A stretch of DNA of 64,000 nucleotides from JAFLCL01 sp039809495. GTDB taxonomy: Bacteria > Myxococcota_A > Polyangia > Polyangiales > Sandaracinaceae. Below the pieces are notes generated by a model. That model worked only from the letters and a program-made list of their open reading frames with translations. It was not told where the DNA came from and searched no databases. A program made the position numbers and the translations under genes. Of the stretch, positions 43,278-52,106 are shown one piece after another (positions within the stretch are counted from its first letter, which is position 1; every line of letters starts with the position of its first letter). The stretch covers positions 224,240-288,239 of the forward strand of contig JBDHVC010000001.1 in NCBI GenBank assembly GCA_039809495.1, written 5' to 3'.

Positions 43278-45785
43278 ATGAAGGCATCCTGCAATTGGCT
43301 GAACGAGCTCACCGGCATCGGCGCGAGCGCGAGCGAATTCGCCGAGCGCTTCACGCGCGCGGGGCTCGAGGTCGAGGGGATCGAGCGCGTCGGCGCCGGG
43401 CTCGAGCAAGTCGTCGTCGCGGAGGTGCGCGCGAGGCGAGCGCACCCGACGAAGGAGAAGCTCTCGCTCGTCACCGTCTTCGACGGAAAGGGCGAGCGCG
43501 AGGTCGTCTGCGGCGCCCCGAACGTGCCGGCGCCCGGGGCGCGCGTCGTCCTCGCCGACGTGGGAGCCGTCCTCCCCTCGGGCCTCGCGATCGCCCCCAA
43601 GGAGATCGCGGGCGTGCGCTCGGTCGGCATGCTCGCGAGCGAGCGCGAGCTCGGCGTCGGCCCCGACCACGAGGGCATCTTCGTCCTCGGCGACGACGAG
43701 CTCGGCAAGCCCGGCGTCCCGATCGCGACCGCGCTCGCGCTCGAGGACGCCATCCTCGACATCGCGCTCACCCCGAACCGCCCCGACTGCCTCGGCCACC
43801 TCGGCCTGGCGCGCGAGCTCTCGGTGCTCTTCGACACGCCCTTCGCGCCTCACCTGAGGCTCGTTCCGTCGAAGCTCCTCTCGAGCATGCCGGAGCTCCC
43901 CAACGGCTCGCGCGGGCTCGAGCTCGTCGAGCGCGTCGAGGGCCACTCGGGTGACACGACGAGCCTCGTCACCCCGATCGAGGGCGCGCCGCTCGCGACG
44001 CCGATCCACATCACGGCGCCCGACCGCTGCTCGCGCTACGTCGGCACCGTGCTCCAGCGGGCGCGCGTGGCGCCCTCGCCCTTCTGGGTGCGCTACCGCC
44101 TCCACGTGCTCGGTCAGCGCTCGATCGATCGGGTCGTCGACGTCACCAATTGGATCCTCCTCGAGCTCGGCCACCCGATCCACGCGTTCGACGCCGACCG
44201 CATCCGTGGCCAGCGGATCGAGGTCCGGCTCGCGCGGCGCGGCGAGCGCATCGCGCTCCTCGACGGCACCGAGCGCGAGCTCACCGAGGACGATCTCGTC
44301 ATCGCCGACGTCGATCGCCCGATCGCCCTCGCGGGCGTGATGGGGGGCGCCGAGAGCGCCGTCCGCGCGGAGACGACGAACCTCCTCCTCGAGGTCGCGC
44401 ACTTCGACCCGCGCTCGGTGCGTCGCACGGCGCGCCGCCACGCGATCCACACGGAGTCGAGCCACCGCTTCGAGCGTGGGGTCGACGCGGGCGCGATCGC
44501 CACCGTCACGCGGCGCGCGGTGGCCCTCCTCGCGGATCTCGCGGGCGCCGCGGCCGCCCCCGTCGGCGTCGACGCCACGGCGCGGCACCTCACGCGCGAG
44601 GCCATCACGATGGAGCCTGGGTTCGTCCGCGACGCGATCGGGGATCCGTCGATCACCAACGTCGAGGCGCGCCGGATCCTCGAGGGGCTCGGCTGCGTGA
44701 TCTCGCCCGGCGAGGATCACGGCTGGCGCGTCATCGCGCCCTCGCACCGCACCGATCTGCTGCGGCCGATCGATCTCGTCGAGGAGGTCGCCCGCGTTCG
44801 CGGCTACGATCGCGTCCCGACCCTCCTCTTTCGCCCCGAGCCGCGCGCCGAGCGCGCCAACGTCCGCGCGCTCTCGGTGCGACGCGTGCGCGCCGCGGCG
44901 CGAGCGGCCGGCTACCACGAGGCCGTGAACTTCACCTTCCTCTCGCGCACCGACCTCGAGCGCGCCGAGGCGCCGCTCGATCTGGTGGCGCTCGCGAACC
45001 CGCTCTCGGACGAGCGCGCGGTGATGCGCACCGCGATCGTCCCGAGCCTGCTCGCGAACGTCTCGCGCGCCGAGCGCTACCAGCGTCCTCGCGGCCGGAT
45101 CTTCGAGATCGGCAAGCGCTACCGCGCCTCGGAGGGCCCCACGGGCGCGGAGGAGTCGCTCGGGATCGGCTTCGTCGCGTTCGGCGCGCGCGACGCGTGG
45201 CTCGGCGAGGGCGCGCCCGTCGACTTCTACGACGCGAAGGGCGCCATCGAGCACCTCGCCCGCGCGCTCGGCCTCGCGATCGCGTTCGCCCCGAGCGCCG
45301 CGCCCCCCGGCTGGCTCCACCCGCGTCGCGCGGCCGAACTGCTCTTCGGCGGCGAGCCGATCGGGCACGCCGGGGAGATCCACCCGGACGTCGCCGACGC
45401 CCACGCGCTCGCGAGCCGACCCGTCCTCGCGGAGCTGACGCTCGAGCCGCTCCTCGCCGCGCTCGAGGCGGCGAGCCCCCGCTCGATCGCGCCGCTCCCG
45501 CGCTTTCAGGCGGTCGTCCGCGATCTCGCGATCGTCGTCGCCGAGGAGGTCACGTTCGACGCGGTCTTGGGCGTCGCGCGGCGGATCGGTGCGCCCCTCG
45601 TGGAGGACGTCGCGCTCTTCGACGTCTACCGAGGCAAGCCCATCGCCGCCGGAGAGAAGAGCTTCGCGCTGCGGCTCTCCTACCGAGACCCCGACGCTAC
45701 GCTCACCGACGCGCGCGTCGAGGGGATCCAGGCGGCGATCCTGGCCGAGCTCACGAGCGCGCTCGGAGCGACGCTACGCGCCTGA
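43278..45785 (+). CDS. pheT: Phenylalanyl-tRNA synthetase beta subunit
   Basis: 835 aa, full length: tRNA-binding OB domain (about 40-150, VVVAEVRARRAHPTKEKL; EVVCGAPNVPAPGARVV), B3/B4 editing core (RNTARRH-like VRRTARRHAIHTESSHRFERGVD), B5 domain, core with IFEIGKRY, and the C-terminal anticodon-binding B8 domain (FQAVVRDLAIVVAEEVTFD; SFALRLSYRDPDATLTDARV). 9 nt separate it from pheS. The stop is in TGACGGCGCG, the motif that opens the structured repeats, although no full repeat follows. Confidence 0.97.
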   Translation: MKASCNWLNELTGIGASASEFAERFTRAGLEVEGIERVGAGLEQVVVAEVRARRAHPTKEKLSLVTVFDGKGEREVVCGAPNVPAPGARVVLADVGAVLPSGLAIAPKEIAGVRSVGMLASERELGVGPDHEGIFVLGDDELGKPGVPIATALALEDAILDIALTPNRPDCLGHLGLARELSVLFDTPFAPHLRLVPSKLLSSMPELPNGSRGLELVERVEGHSGDTTSLVTPIEGAPLATPIHITAPDRCSRYVGTVLQRARVAPSPFWVRYRLHVLGQRSIDRVVDVTNWILLELGHPIHAFDADRIRGQRIEVRLARRGERIALLDGTERELTEDDLVIADVDRPIALAGVMGGAESAVRAETTNLLLEVAHFDPRSVRRTARRHAIHTESSHRFERGVDAGAIATVTRRAVALLADLAGAAAAPVGVDATARHLTREAITMEPGFVRDAIGDPSITNVEARRILEGLGCVISPGEDHGWRVIAPSHRTDLLRPIDLVEEVARVRGYDRVPTLLFRPEPRAERANVRALSVRRVRAAARAAGYHEAVNFTFLSRTDLERAEAPLDLVALANPLSDERAVMRTAIVPSLLANVSRAERYQRPRGRIFEIGKRYRASEGPTGAEESLGIGFVAFGARDAWLGEGAPVDFYDAKGAIEHLARALGLAIAFAPSAAPPGWLHPRRAAELLFGGEPIGHAGEIHPDVADAHALASRPVLAELTLEPLLAALEAASPRSIAPLPRFQAVVRDLAIVVAEEVTFDAVLGVARRIGAPLVEDVALFDVYRGKPIAAGEKSFALRLSYRDPDATLTDARVEGIQAAILAELTSALGATLRA

Positions 45786-45874
45786 CGGCGCGCTCGGGCG
45801 AGCGAGCGTCGGCTCCGTTCGGCGCGAGCGTGAGCGGTTGCGAAGCGGCGTCGAGCCGTGGTTCGATTGCGCGC

Positions 45875-46180
45875 ATGACGAAGGCCGACATCATCGACAG
45901 CGTCTACGACAGCGTGGGCGGCTTCTCGAAGAAGGAGGCGTCCGAGGTCGTCGACGAGGTCTTCCGCGCGATGAAGGAGACGCTCGCGTGCGAGGGCGGC
46001 GAGATCAAGATCTCGGGCTTCGGCAAGTTCCTCGTGCGCGCGAAGGCCGCGCGACGCTGGACGAACCCCCTGACGGGCGAGGTCTCGGAGATCCCCACGC
46101 GTCGGGTGCTGCGCTTCTACGCGAGCGAGAAGCTCCGCGCGCGGCTCAACCCACACCGCGTGCGAGGCAAGGCGCCTTGA
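45875..46180 (+). CDS. ihfA: Integration host factor alpha subunit
   Basis: 101 aa HU/IHF-fold DNA-bending protein: MTKADIIDSVYDSVGGFSKKEASEVVDEVF, IKISGFGKFLVR, and the DNA-contact arm RRWTNPLTGEVSEIPTRRVLRFYASEKL. The RxxxNPxT arm and location directly after pheT identify it as IhfA. 89 nt separate it from pheT and no clear Shine-Dalgarno sequence precedes the ATG. Confidence 0.94.
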   Translation: MTKADIIDSVYDSVGGFSKKEASEVVDEVFRAMKETLACEGGEIKISGFGKFLVRAKAARRWTNPLTGEVSEIPTRRVLRFYASEKLRARLNPHRVRGKAP

Positions 46181-46200
46181 GCGAGCGCGAGCGAGCCTCG

Positions 46201-46650
46201 ATGGCCCCGGCGTCGAGACGCGCGAGGGTGAGCGACGTCGGGCCTTGGCCCGCCGAGCGCTCCGCCGCGCCCCTCGAATTTCCGGCGCTCCCGAACAAGC
46301 TCTTCTTCCGGATCGGCGAGGTCGCCGAGCTCGTCGGCGTGAAGGCGCACGTCCTGCGCTACTGGGAAAAGGAGCTCGGGCTGCTCCGCCCGATGAAGAC
46401 CCGCGGCGCGCATCGCCAGTATCGCCGCCGCGACGTCGAGACCGCGCGGCTCGTCCGGCAGCTCACGGAGGTCGAGGGCTACACGGTCGGCGGCGCCCGC
46501 AAGAAGCTGCTCGAACTGCGCGCTCACCGCGAGCGGACGACGGTCAGCCGTGGGCTCGAGTCGCTCCGCGACGAGCTCCGCGCCGCCATGACCCTCCTCG
46601 ACGCGCCTCCGAGGCGCGCCGCCTGCTTCGAGCTCGTCGAGCCCGGCTGA
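46201..46650 (+). CDS. MerR-family transcriptional regulator
   Basis: 149 aa. N-terminal extension (about 1-30), then a MerR winged helix: LFFRIGEVAELVGVKAHVLRYWEKEL, LLRPMKTRGAHRQYRRRDVETARLVRQL. The C-terminal part is a short coiled-coil helix without an effector domain or Cys ligands. The ihfA-merR pair is usual in delta-proteobacteria and myxobacteria. It lies 20 nt after ihfA and likely shares its transcript. Confidence 0.92.
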   Translation: MAPASRRARVSDVGPWPAERSAAPLEFPALPNKLFFRIGEVAELVGVKAHVLRYWEKELGLLRPMKTRGAHRQYRRRDVETARLVRQLTEVEGYTVGGARKKLLELRAHRERTTVSRGLESLRDELRAAMTLLDAPPRRAACFELVEPG

Positions 46651-46699
46651 AGGCCTCGACCCGCGGCGCATCCTCGGCGCACCCTCGGCGCTTCCGGCG

Positions 46700-46717
46700 C
46701 ACGCGCGGGGGCGCGTG
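46700..46717 (+). terminator. Hairpin closing the rpmI-merR cluster
   Basis: CACGCGC/GCGCGTG with loop GGGG, 50 nt after the merR stop. GC-rich, no T-tract. Confidence 0.45.
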
Positions 46718-46733
46718 TGTCATCATGTGCGCG

Positions 46734-48047
46734 ATGCCTCCCTCGCGTCCGCGCCGTCCACCGTCGCTCCCTTGGCTCACCCTCGCCGCGGTGCTCGCCG
46801 CGAGCCTCGCCGCCGGCTGTGCCGACAACACGGCGCTCCGGCTCGTGATCCGCTCGAACCTCGCGGTCCCTAGCGAGATGGACGGCCTGCGCATCGAGAT
46901 GCGCTCATCCACGGGCGCGAGCGCGCCCGCGCGGATCGTCCCGCTCCGCGACTCGACCTTCCCGCAGACCCTCGTCGTCCGCCCCGAGCCCAACGGCGGC
47001 CGGGGGACGGTCACCTTCACGGTGCAAGGCCTCCACGCCGGCACCATCGTGATCCAACGCGTGATCCCTGCGATGTTCCAGGCTGGACAGGTGCTCGACG
47101 TCGAGGTCGCCCTCGACAGCGACTGCCTCGGCGTGGAGTGCGGCCCCGGGATCGACTGCCTGCGCGGCGTCTGCCACGTCGTCGAACCCTCCGACGCGGG
47201 GATCCCCGACGCGAGCGGGGGCGACGCCGGGCCCGTCGTCGTCGTCGACGCGGGCGCGCCCGACGCGCTCGTCTCGTCCGACGCGTTCTCGCCGATGGAT
47301 GCCGAGCCGTCGAGCGACGCGTTCTCGCCGACCGACGGCTCCACGCCGAGCGACGCGCCCGCCCCGCTCGACGCGTTCATGTCGATCGACGCGGCCCCGA
47401 CGCCCGACGCGTTCCGCGAGCCGGACGCCTTCACGCTCCCCGACAGCGGCGTCGGGTGCGCCGGAGCTTCCTGCGCCGGCGCCGTGCTCATCAGCGAATT
47501 CACCTACCAAGGGCCCTCGAGCGGCCTCGATGAATTCGTCGAGATCTACAACGCCTCGGATCGCTCGGCCGACATCGGCGGCATGCGGCTCTTCTACACC
47601 GCGGCGAGCGGCTCGTCGCGCTCGGGCAAGGCGACCATCCCGCCCGGCACCCTCCTGCCGCCCCACGGCTACTACCTCCTCGTCGGCAGCGGATACTCGA
47701 CGGCGAGCGTGCCGGGCGACGCCTCGACGACGGTGCCCTGGACGGATGGGGCGAGCGACAGAGGGGGAGGCTTCTCCCTCGAGAACGGCGCCGGCGTCGT
47801 GATCGATCGGGTCTGCTGGGGCACGGCGGTCGCCTCGATCTGCCGCGGCACGGCGCTCCCCGCGACGCAGCCGCCCTCGGGGTCGTTCGAGCGGCGCGCG
47901 CGGGCGAGCTCGACGGCCGAGTCGATGAGCCCAGGCGGTGCCGACGAGCACGCCGGCAACGGCTACGACACCGGCGACAACCTCGCCGACTTCGTCGTCC
48001 GGAGCCTGCGCGACCCGCAGAATTCCTCGAGCCCGCCCGAGCCCTGA
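46734..48047 (+). CDS. Surface lipoprotein with Asp/Ala linker and lamin-tail domain
   Basis: 437 aa. Signal with lipobox LAAGC (C29). Residues 30-150 form a beta-sandwich-like domain. A Cys pair region (CLGVECGPGIDCLRGVC) is followed by a low-complexity linker (about 155-245) built on SDAF-SP/PDA units. From about 255 a lamin-tail (LTD) domain: AVLISEFTYQGPSSGLDEFVEIYNASDR, GGMRLFYTAASG, LLPPHGYYLLVG, GFSLENGAGVVIDRVCWG. LTD domains in bacteria are usually secreted or surface-bound. The ATG at 46734 is preferred; another lies 9 nt upstream. Confidence 0.88.
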   Translation: MPPSRPRRPPSLPWLTLAAVLAASLAAGCADNTALRLVIRSNLAVPSEMDGLRIEMRSSTGASAPARIVPLRDSTFPQTLVVRPEPNGGRGTVTFTVQGLHAGTIVIQRVIPAMFQAGQVLDVEVALDSDCLGVECGPGIDCLRGVCHVVEPSDAGIPDASGGDAGPVVVVDAGAPDALVSSDAFSPMDAEPSSDAFSPTDGSTPSDAPAPLDAFMSIDAAPTPDAFREPDAFTLPDSGVGCAGASCAGAVLISEFTYQGPSSGLDEFVEIYNASDRSADIGGMRLFYTAASGSSRSGKATIPPGTLLPPHGYYLLVGSGYSTASVPGDASTTVPWTDGASDRGGGFSLENGAGVVIDRVCWGTAVASICRGTALPATQPPSGSFERRARASSTAESMSPGGADEHAGNGYDTGDNLADFVVRSLRDPQNSSSPPEP

Positions 48048-48077
48048 TCCCCGTCATCGAGACACGCGAGCCGAGCG

Positions 48078-48086
48078 TGATAGGCT
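48078..48086 (+). promoter_or_regulatory. Candidate extended -10 box of the cyclase-like gene
   Basis: TGATAGGCT: TG one base before TAGGCT, ending 10 nt before the ATG at 48097. No Shine-Dalgarno sequence. Confidence 0.35.
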
Positions 48087-48096
48087 TGGCCAGGCC

Positions 48097-48708
48097 ATGA
48101 CGACGGTGACGGAAGCAGCAAAACGCCTCGGCATCGACCTCCACCCGCTCGAAGAGGCCAAGCTCGCGACGCTGAAGGACGACACGCTCCTCGCGCAGCA
48201 GCTCGCGCGGCGGCTGGTCGCGGCCGCGAAGGAGATCGCGCCCGGCGCCACGTGGTCGACGGAGGCGCTCATCGAGGTGCTCGAGGCGGCCGCCCACGGC
48301 CGTATCGGCGACACCGATCGGATCGTCGAGGGGCGCCACCTCCGCAAGCGGGTGCGCGAGCTCTGCGGCGTCGCGGAGCGCTACGAGGAGCCGTTCGCGC
48401 TGGTGGTGCTCAAGCTCGTCCGCGAGCCGCGAGAGGGCCTCTACGCGTCGATGGCGCGGCCGATCGCCGCGAGGCTCCGGCCCGCCGACATGCTCACGGT
48501 CTACAAGCGGCGGCTCGCGCTGCTCCTACCGAACCTGAGCAAAGCCGGGATCCCCGCGCTCGAAGAGCGCGTCAGGGGGATCGCCGACACGAGCGCGGGC
48601 GCGGGCGTGGTCGAGGCGATCGCGTCCGCCGCGTTCCCCTCGGCGGGCCTCGATGATTCACAATCGATCCTCGACTGGCTCGAGGATCAGCTCCGCGTCG
48701 ACGGCTGA
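48097..48708 (+). CDS. Degenerate GGDEF/nucleotidyl-cyclase-like protein
   Basis: 203 aa, cytosolic. N-terminal helices (VTEAAKRLGIDLHPLEEAKLA) are followed from about 80 by a fold resembling a GGDEF domain in its strand-helix order: FALVVLKLV, ARLRPADMLTVYKRRLALLLPNL, ALEERVRGIAD. The GGDEF motif itself is missing (the turn reads VYKRR), so no cyclic-di-GMP synthesis is expected. It may bind nucleotide or act as a scaffold. Its last bases lie inside a 17-nt tandem repeat. Confidence 0.7.
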   Translation: MTTVTEAAKRLGIDLHPLEEAKLATLKDDTLLAQQLARRLVAAAKEIAPGATWSTEALIEVLEAAAHGRIGDTDRIVEGRHLRKRVRELCGVAERYEEPFALVVLKLVREPREGLYASMARPIAARLRPADMLTVYKRRLALLLPNLSKAGIPALEERVRGIADTSAGAGVVEAIASAAFPSAGLDDSQSILDWLEDQLRVDG

Positions 48709-48749
48709 TCTGCCTCGACGGCTGATCTGCCTCGACAGCTAATCTGCAG
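48699..48749 (+). repeat. 17-nt tandem repeat, three units, across a stop codon
   Basis: CGACGGCTGATCTGCCT at 48699-48715 and again at 48716-48732, then a third unit with three changes at 48733-48749. The gene's TGA is inside the first unit. It looks like a recent slippage duplication. Confidence 0.85.
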
Positions 48750-48794
48750 CCTCTCCGGGCTGCGGGCGGAACGGCGCGGCCGCGAGCCCGGATC

Positions 48795-48821
48795 GCACGC
48801 CTCGTCGCCCCCGAGGCGCGC
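48795..48821 (-). terminator. Hairpin after the small membrane-protein gene
   Basis: In minus-strand sense GCGCGCCTCG/CGAGGCGTGC, 10 bp with one G-T pair and a 7-nt loop, starting 2 nt after the stop codon. It resembles hairpin 1 of the structured repeats but lacks the rest. Confidence 0.5.
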
Positions 48822-48823
48822 GA

Positions 48824-49024
48824 TCACCAGTCGGAGGGGCGCAGATCCAGCGGGTCCGAATTCGCGATCGGCGACCACGTGTAGTCGCCGCTCCGGACCG
48901 ACGAGATCACGAAGATCACGGTGAGCGCGATCGCGAGCGTGCCCGCGAGCAGACCGACCAAGCGCGGCCCCGTCCAGAACGCGTCGTCACGAGCCAGCCG
49001 CTGTTCGATCTCCTCGTCGGTCAC
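48824..49024 (-). CDS. Small single-pass membrane protein
   Basis: 66 aa: acidic start (TDEEIEQRLARDDAF), one transmembrane helix (LVGLLAGTLAIALTVIFVI, about 23-41) and a short periplasmic tail ending PSDW. GGAGG lies 6 nt before the GTG start, the best support for so small a gene. It follows the MopE-motif lipoprotein gene by 74 nt. Function unknown. Confidence 0.78.
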   Translation of the reverse strand: MTDEEIEQRLARDDAFWTGPRLVGLLAGTLAIALTVIFVISSVRSGDYTWSPIANSDPLDLRPSDW

Positions 49025-49098
49025 GTCACACCTCCAGAACGCCGCGCCGACCTATCGCGAATGGGCGGCGCTGTCCAGCCTCGTTCGTCGCGAGGCGA

Positions 49099-49752
49099 TC
49101 AGATCGGCAGGACGACCACCGGGACGCGCTGCCCCTCGGTGAGGACGACGTTGTAGACGCCGACGATCTGCCCCCCGACGGAGATCGACACGGTCACCGG
49201 CGTCGGCCCAGCGACGCCACAGCTCCCCCAGTAGTGGAGCTCGATGTAGTACTGCCCCCGCGGCGGCGTGGGGGTGCTCCAGTAGACGTTCTCGATCGTG
49301 TCCGAGCCGCGGACACACGCCCCGCGCGCGTCGTGGTCGAGCACGCCGCCCGTCGGCGACTGGCGATCGCCGTAGTAGATCTGATAGCCGCTCGGATCGC
49401 GGACGTAGAGGTCGATGTCCGCGCCCGTCTGCCAGGCGGCCGTGATCTGGATCGCGCCGCTCTGCCACCCGCAGCCCTCGTCGATCCGCCCATCGCAGTT
49501 GTCGTCGAGGCCGTTGCAGATCTCGGGAGCGCCGGGCGTGCACTGCACGCCGACCGACGTCACGCCGGCCTGGAGCTGCACCTCGACCTGCCCGCCCGTG
49601 CTCACCGGCGTCGACGCGACGACGGTCGTGGTCGCGGTCGGCGGTGGGGCGGCGACGGCCGTCGTCACGATCCGCGCGCGCCGGTAGCAGCCGCTCCCGG
49701 CGAGCGAGAACGCGACGAGGAGACCCACGGAAACCAAGGAAAACGAGCGCAT
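49099..49752 (-). CDS. Lipoprotein with MopE-type Cys motif and YfaP-like domain
   Basis: 217 aa. Lipobox SGC (C22). A Thr/Val-rich stretch, then the MopE-type motif CNGLDDNCDGRIDEGC (79-94), thought to bind metal in surface proteins of Methylococcus and common in myxobacteria. The C-terminal beta-sandwich (ITAAWQTGADIDLYVRDPSG; PPRGQYYIELHYWGSCG) resembles YfaP/DUF2135 domains. GGAGG lies 4 nt before the ATG. TATGCT at 49785-49780 (minus) is a possible -10. Confidence 0.87.
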   Translation of the reverse strand: MRSFSLVSVGLLVAFSLAGSGCYRRARIVTTAVAAPPPTATTTVVASTPVSTGGQVEVQLQAGVTSVGVQCTPGAPEICNGLDDNCDGRIDEGCGWQSGAIQITAAWQTGADIDLYVRDPSGYQIYYGDRQSPTGGVLDHDARGACVRGSDTIENVYWSTPTPPRGQYYIELHYWGSCGVAGPTPVTVSISVGGQIVGVYNVVLTEGQRVPVVVLPI

Positions 49753-49831
49753 GAACCCTCCATCGGACGAGCTACGCGGAGCATACGCGAGCCGCGCGCG
49801 CGATCTGCCCTCTCTTGTGCGCTAGGGCACC

Positions 49832-50986
49832 CTATCCCGCGAGCCCCTCCGGCGCCTCACGACCAAAGAGCGCCCAGAGCGGCTCGACGTCCTCGAGATC
49901 GTAGAGCACCGGCGCGACGAGATCCCGCGCGGGGATGAGGCCGCTCAGCACCCCGCTGTCCGAGAGCGCTCTCCCCTCCGGTCCGTCGAGGAGGAAGAAG
50001 ACGTGCTTGCGCCCAGAGAGCGTGCGCACCGCCGCGACGTCGACGATCCGGCTCCGCTCGAGCGAGAGCTCGGTCAGCCCGCGACGGATGAGCACGCGAC
50101 GATCGGTCACGAGGTACTCGGTGTTCCTCCCCTCGGCGCGCGCGCGCACCGTGCCCGACCAGACGAGCCCACCGCCGACCGCGAGGACGAGGGCGAGGCT
50201 CACGAGGCACGCCGTGAGGAAGAGCCACCAGATCTCGGAGCCGACCGGGAGCCCGACCTCCTCCAGCGAGCGGAGGGCGCCGAGGGTCGTCATCGCGTAG
50301 CGAACGCCGAGCAGGAGGACGAGGACGCCGAGCGCGGCGGTCGCGACCTCGCGCCAGCCGAGCAGCCAGCCGGAGGGCCCCGCGCCCCAGAGCACCTGCT
50401 CGTCGGGATCGAGCATCCCGACGAGGGCGGGATCGTCGTCCTCGTGGGCGAGGCGCGCGCGCTCTCGGAGCAGGCCGAGGATGGCGTCCGGGCCGCGCAG
50501 ATCGTGCAGGACGAGGCGCTCGCGGCGCATGAGGGGGCCGAAGGGGACCGCGCGGACGAGCTCGAGCGTCCCGACGCCCGACACGCTCCGATGCCACCGA
50601 ATGCGCGCGAAGCTGATCGCCGCGCGGTCGATCGAGCGCACGCTCGCGCCGCGTCGGAGGAGCACGCGCCGCGACGAGATCGCGAATTCGCAAGGATCGA
50701 GCAGGTAGCGCGGCACGAGCGTCGCCCCGACGACGAAGACGAGCGCGTAGAGCGAGACGAGGGCGAAGACCTGAGCGCCCGGGAGCTCCGCGACGTGGAG
50801 GAGCGCCGCGAAGAGCAGCGCCGCGGTCGCCACGCCCGAGCCCGCGAGCGACGCGAGGACGTAGCCGGCCGGCCGCGGGACGTTCGGCACCGGCCTCCCG
50901 ACCCACGCGAGGCGCTCGAACGGCAGGAGCCGGAACGCGCGCTCCTTGGCGAGCGGGGAGGCCTCGTCCTCGCGTTCGTCGACCAC
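49832..50986 (-). CDS. Membrane protein with two bacterial PH-like domains
   Basis: 384 aa. Two tandem modules, each a pair of transmembrane helices (about 42-85 and 215-275) followed by a bPH2/YdbT-like domain: CEFAISSRRVLLRRGASVRSIDRAAISFARI and TEYLVTDRRVLIRRGLTELSLERSRIVDV. Such proteins sit in the inner membrane; function is poorly defined. It starts with a GTG without Shine-Dalgarno sequence; TAGCCT ends 6 nt upstream. Confidence 0.88.
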   Translation of the reverse strand: MVDEREDEASPLAKERAFRLLPFERLAWVGRPVPNVPRPAGYVLASLAGSGVATAALLFAALLHVAELPGAQVFALVSLYALVFVVGATLVPRYLLDPCEFAISSRRVLLRRGASVRSIDRAAISFARIRWHRSVSGVGTLELVRAVPFGPLMRRERLVLHDLRGPDAILGLLRERARLAHEDDDPALVGMLDPDEQVLWGAGPSGWLLGWREVATAALGVLVLLLGVRYAMTTLGALRSLEEVGLPVGSEIWWLFLTACLVSLALVLAVGGGLVWSGTVRARAEGRNTEYLVTDRRVLIRRGLTELSLERSRIVDVAAVRTLSGRKHVFFLLDGPEGRALSDSGVLSGLIPARDLVAPVLYDLEDVEPLWALFGREAPEGLAG

Positions 50987-50992
50987 GCCTCG

Positions 50993-50998
50993 AGGCTA
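50993..50998 (-). promoter_or_regulatory. Candidate -10 box of the PH-domain gene
   Basis: TAGCCT (minus strand) ends 6 nt before the GTG at 50986, the same hexamer as before dapD. It lies in the 40-nt gap after mepA. Confidence 0.35.
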
Positions 50999-51026
50999 GC
51001 AGATGCACCGGCGAAGGGCGCCCGCG

Positions 51027-52022
51027 TCAGGGGCAGTAGCGGCGCCCCGGGTGTGGCTGGCGCGTCCACCCCGCGCGGCGATCGAGGAACGCCCGCACCG
51101 ACTCGTGCATCGGCGGGGCGCTCGCGCGCACCTCGGCCTCGGTGACGACGCGGCTGCGCGGGCGGCGGGGCCGCACCTCGGTCACGCGCTCGAGCCCCGC
51201 GCGGGCGAGCTGGCGCGCCCGCCACGGGTACATCGGCGTAGCGTCGGCGCAGCCGCGGCCGAGATCCTCGCTCGAGCAGAACAGGCGGACGTGCAGGTGA
51301 TCGTCGTGGGCGTAGCCGGGCTGGCAGCTCACGTCCTCGAAGCGCGCGATGGCGGCGGCGGGCGCCTCGCGCCGGCGAGCCTCCTCGAGGAGCAGCGCGC
51401 GGAGGTGCTCCACGACGAAGATCCGCTGGACGAGCGCGTCCGGATCCGCGAGGAGCGCCTCGATGAAGCGCCACGTCCGCGGGAGATCGATGTGGAGCGG
51501 CACGTCGTCGCTCGGATCGAGCAGGTCGCGGTAGTCGGTGCCCTCCCCCGCCGGGTCGATCGGCGCGCCGACGGAGGGGATGGGGTGGCCCGCGTCGTCG
51601 AGGAGGTAGAAGAGCACGTCGGCGTCGCGACCGGCCTGATGCGAGGCGTGGTGGTCGATCGGGCCGCCGCGCTCGAAGCCGATGTCGTTCACGTAGAGCG
51701 TCCCGCCCGGCAGCTCGCGCGCGACGGTGGCCGCCGCCGAGGTGAGCGCGTTGATCATCTCAGCCGTGCCGTAGAACGCCGCGCGGTTCGGCCGGCGCGG
51801 GTTCGAGACGAGCCCCGGCGCTCGCTCGGGGAGCGCGATCCCGCCCTCGAGCGATCCGGTGGCCGGGCCGCCGAGCGAGGTCGAGCGAGAGCCGCGCACG
51901 CGCCGGAAGGGCGCGCCGTCGTCGTCCGCCCTCGGCTGCGCCGTGAGCGCGGTCGCCGAGGCCACGAGGGCCGTCGCAGAGAGGGCGAGGAGCCAGACCG
52001 AGCGCATGTCGAGGGGAGACAT
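51027..52022 (-). CDS. mepA: Penicillin-insensitive murein endopeptidase
   Basis: MepA (M74) cleaves D-Ala-meso-DAP crosslinks in the periplasm. 331 aa: signal peptide about 1-29, then GTLYVNDIGFERGG, the metal site HHASHQAGRDADVLFYL and the second site PGYAHDDHLHVRLFC, followed by a Cys-containing C-terminus. The start is uncertain (52022, 52007 or upstream; none has a Shine-Dalgarno sequence); 52022 includes the whole signal. It is divergent from the Cys-rich lipoprotein gene. Confidence 0.9.
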   Translation of the reverse strand: MSPLDMRSVWLLALSATALVASATALTAQPRADDDGAPFRRVRGSRSTSLGGPATGSLEGGIALPERAPGLVSNPRRPNRAAFYGTAEMINALTSAAATVARELPGGTLYVNDIGFERGGPIDHHASHQAGRDADVLFYLLDDAGHPIPSVGAPIDPAGEGTDYRDLLDPSDDVPLHIDLPRTWRFIEALLADPDALVQRIFVVEHLRALLLEEARRREAPAAAIARFEDVSCQPGYAHDDHLHVRLFCSSEDLGRGCADATPMYPWRARQLARAGLERVTEVRPRRPRSRVVTEAEVRASAPPMHESVRAFLDRRAGWTRQPHPGRRYCP

Positions 52023-52106
52023 GACACGAGGGCCGCGCCTTGGGCCACTTGACATCATGGGGTGGTCTGAGAACACCTGGACGGCTCGTTTCGGGCGGAG
52101 GCGATG

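Noticed and set aside
42048..45404. Open frame of 1118 codons on the minus strand opposite pheS-pheT
   Set aside because: Antisense shadow: the opposite strand encodes full-length PheS and PheT; the shadow protein is Arg/Asp/Glu-rich without any fold. High GC removes stops.
48699..48749. CRISPR-like array
   Set aside because: The three 17-nt units are directly adjacent with no spacers, and no cas gene is near.
52049..52077. TTGACA -35 box before the Cys-rich lipoprotein
   Set aside because: The hexamer is perfect, but no acceptable -10 lies at 16-18 nt (AACACC), so I did not list it.
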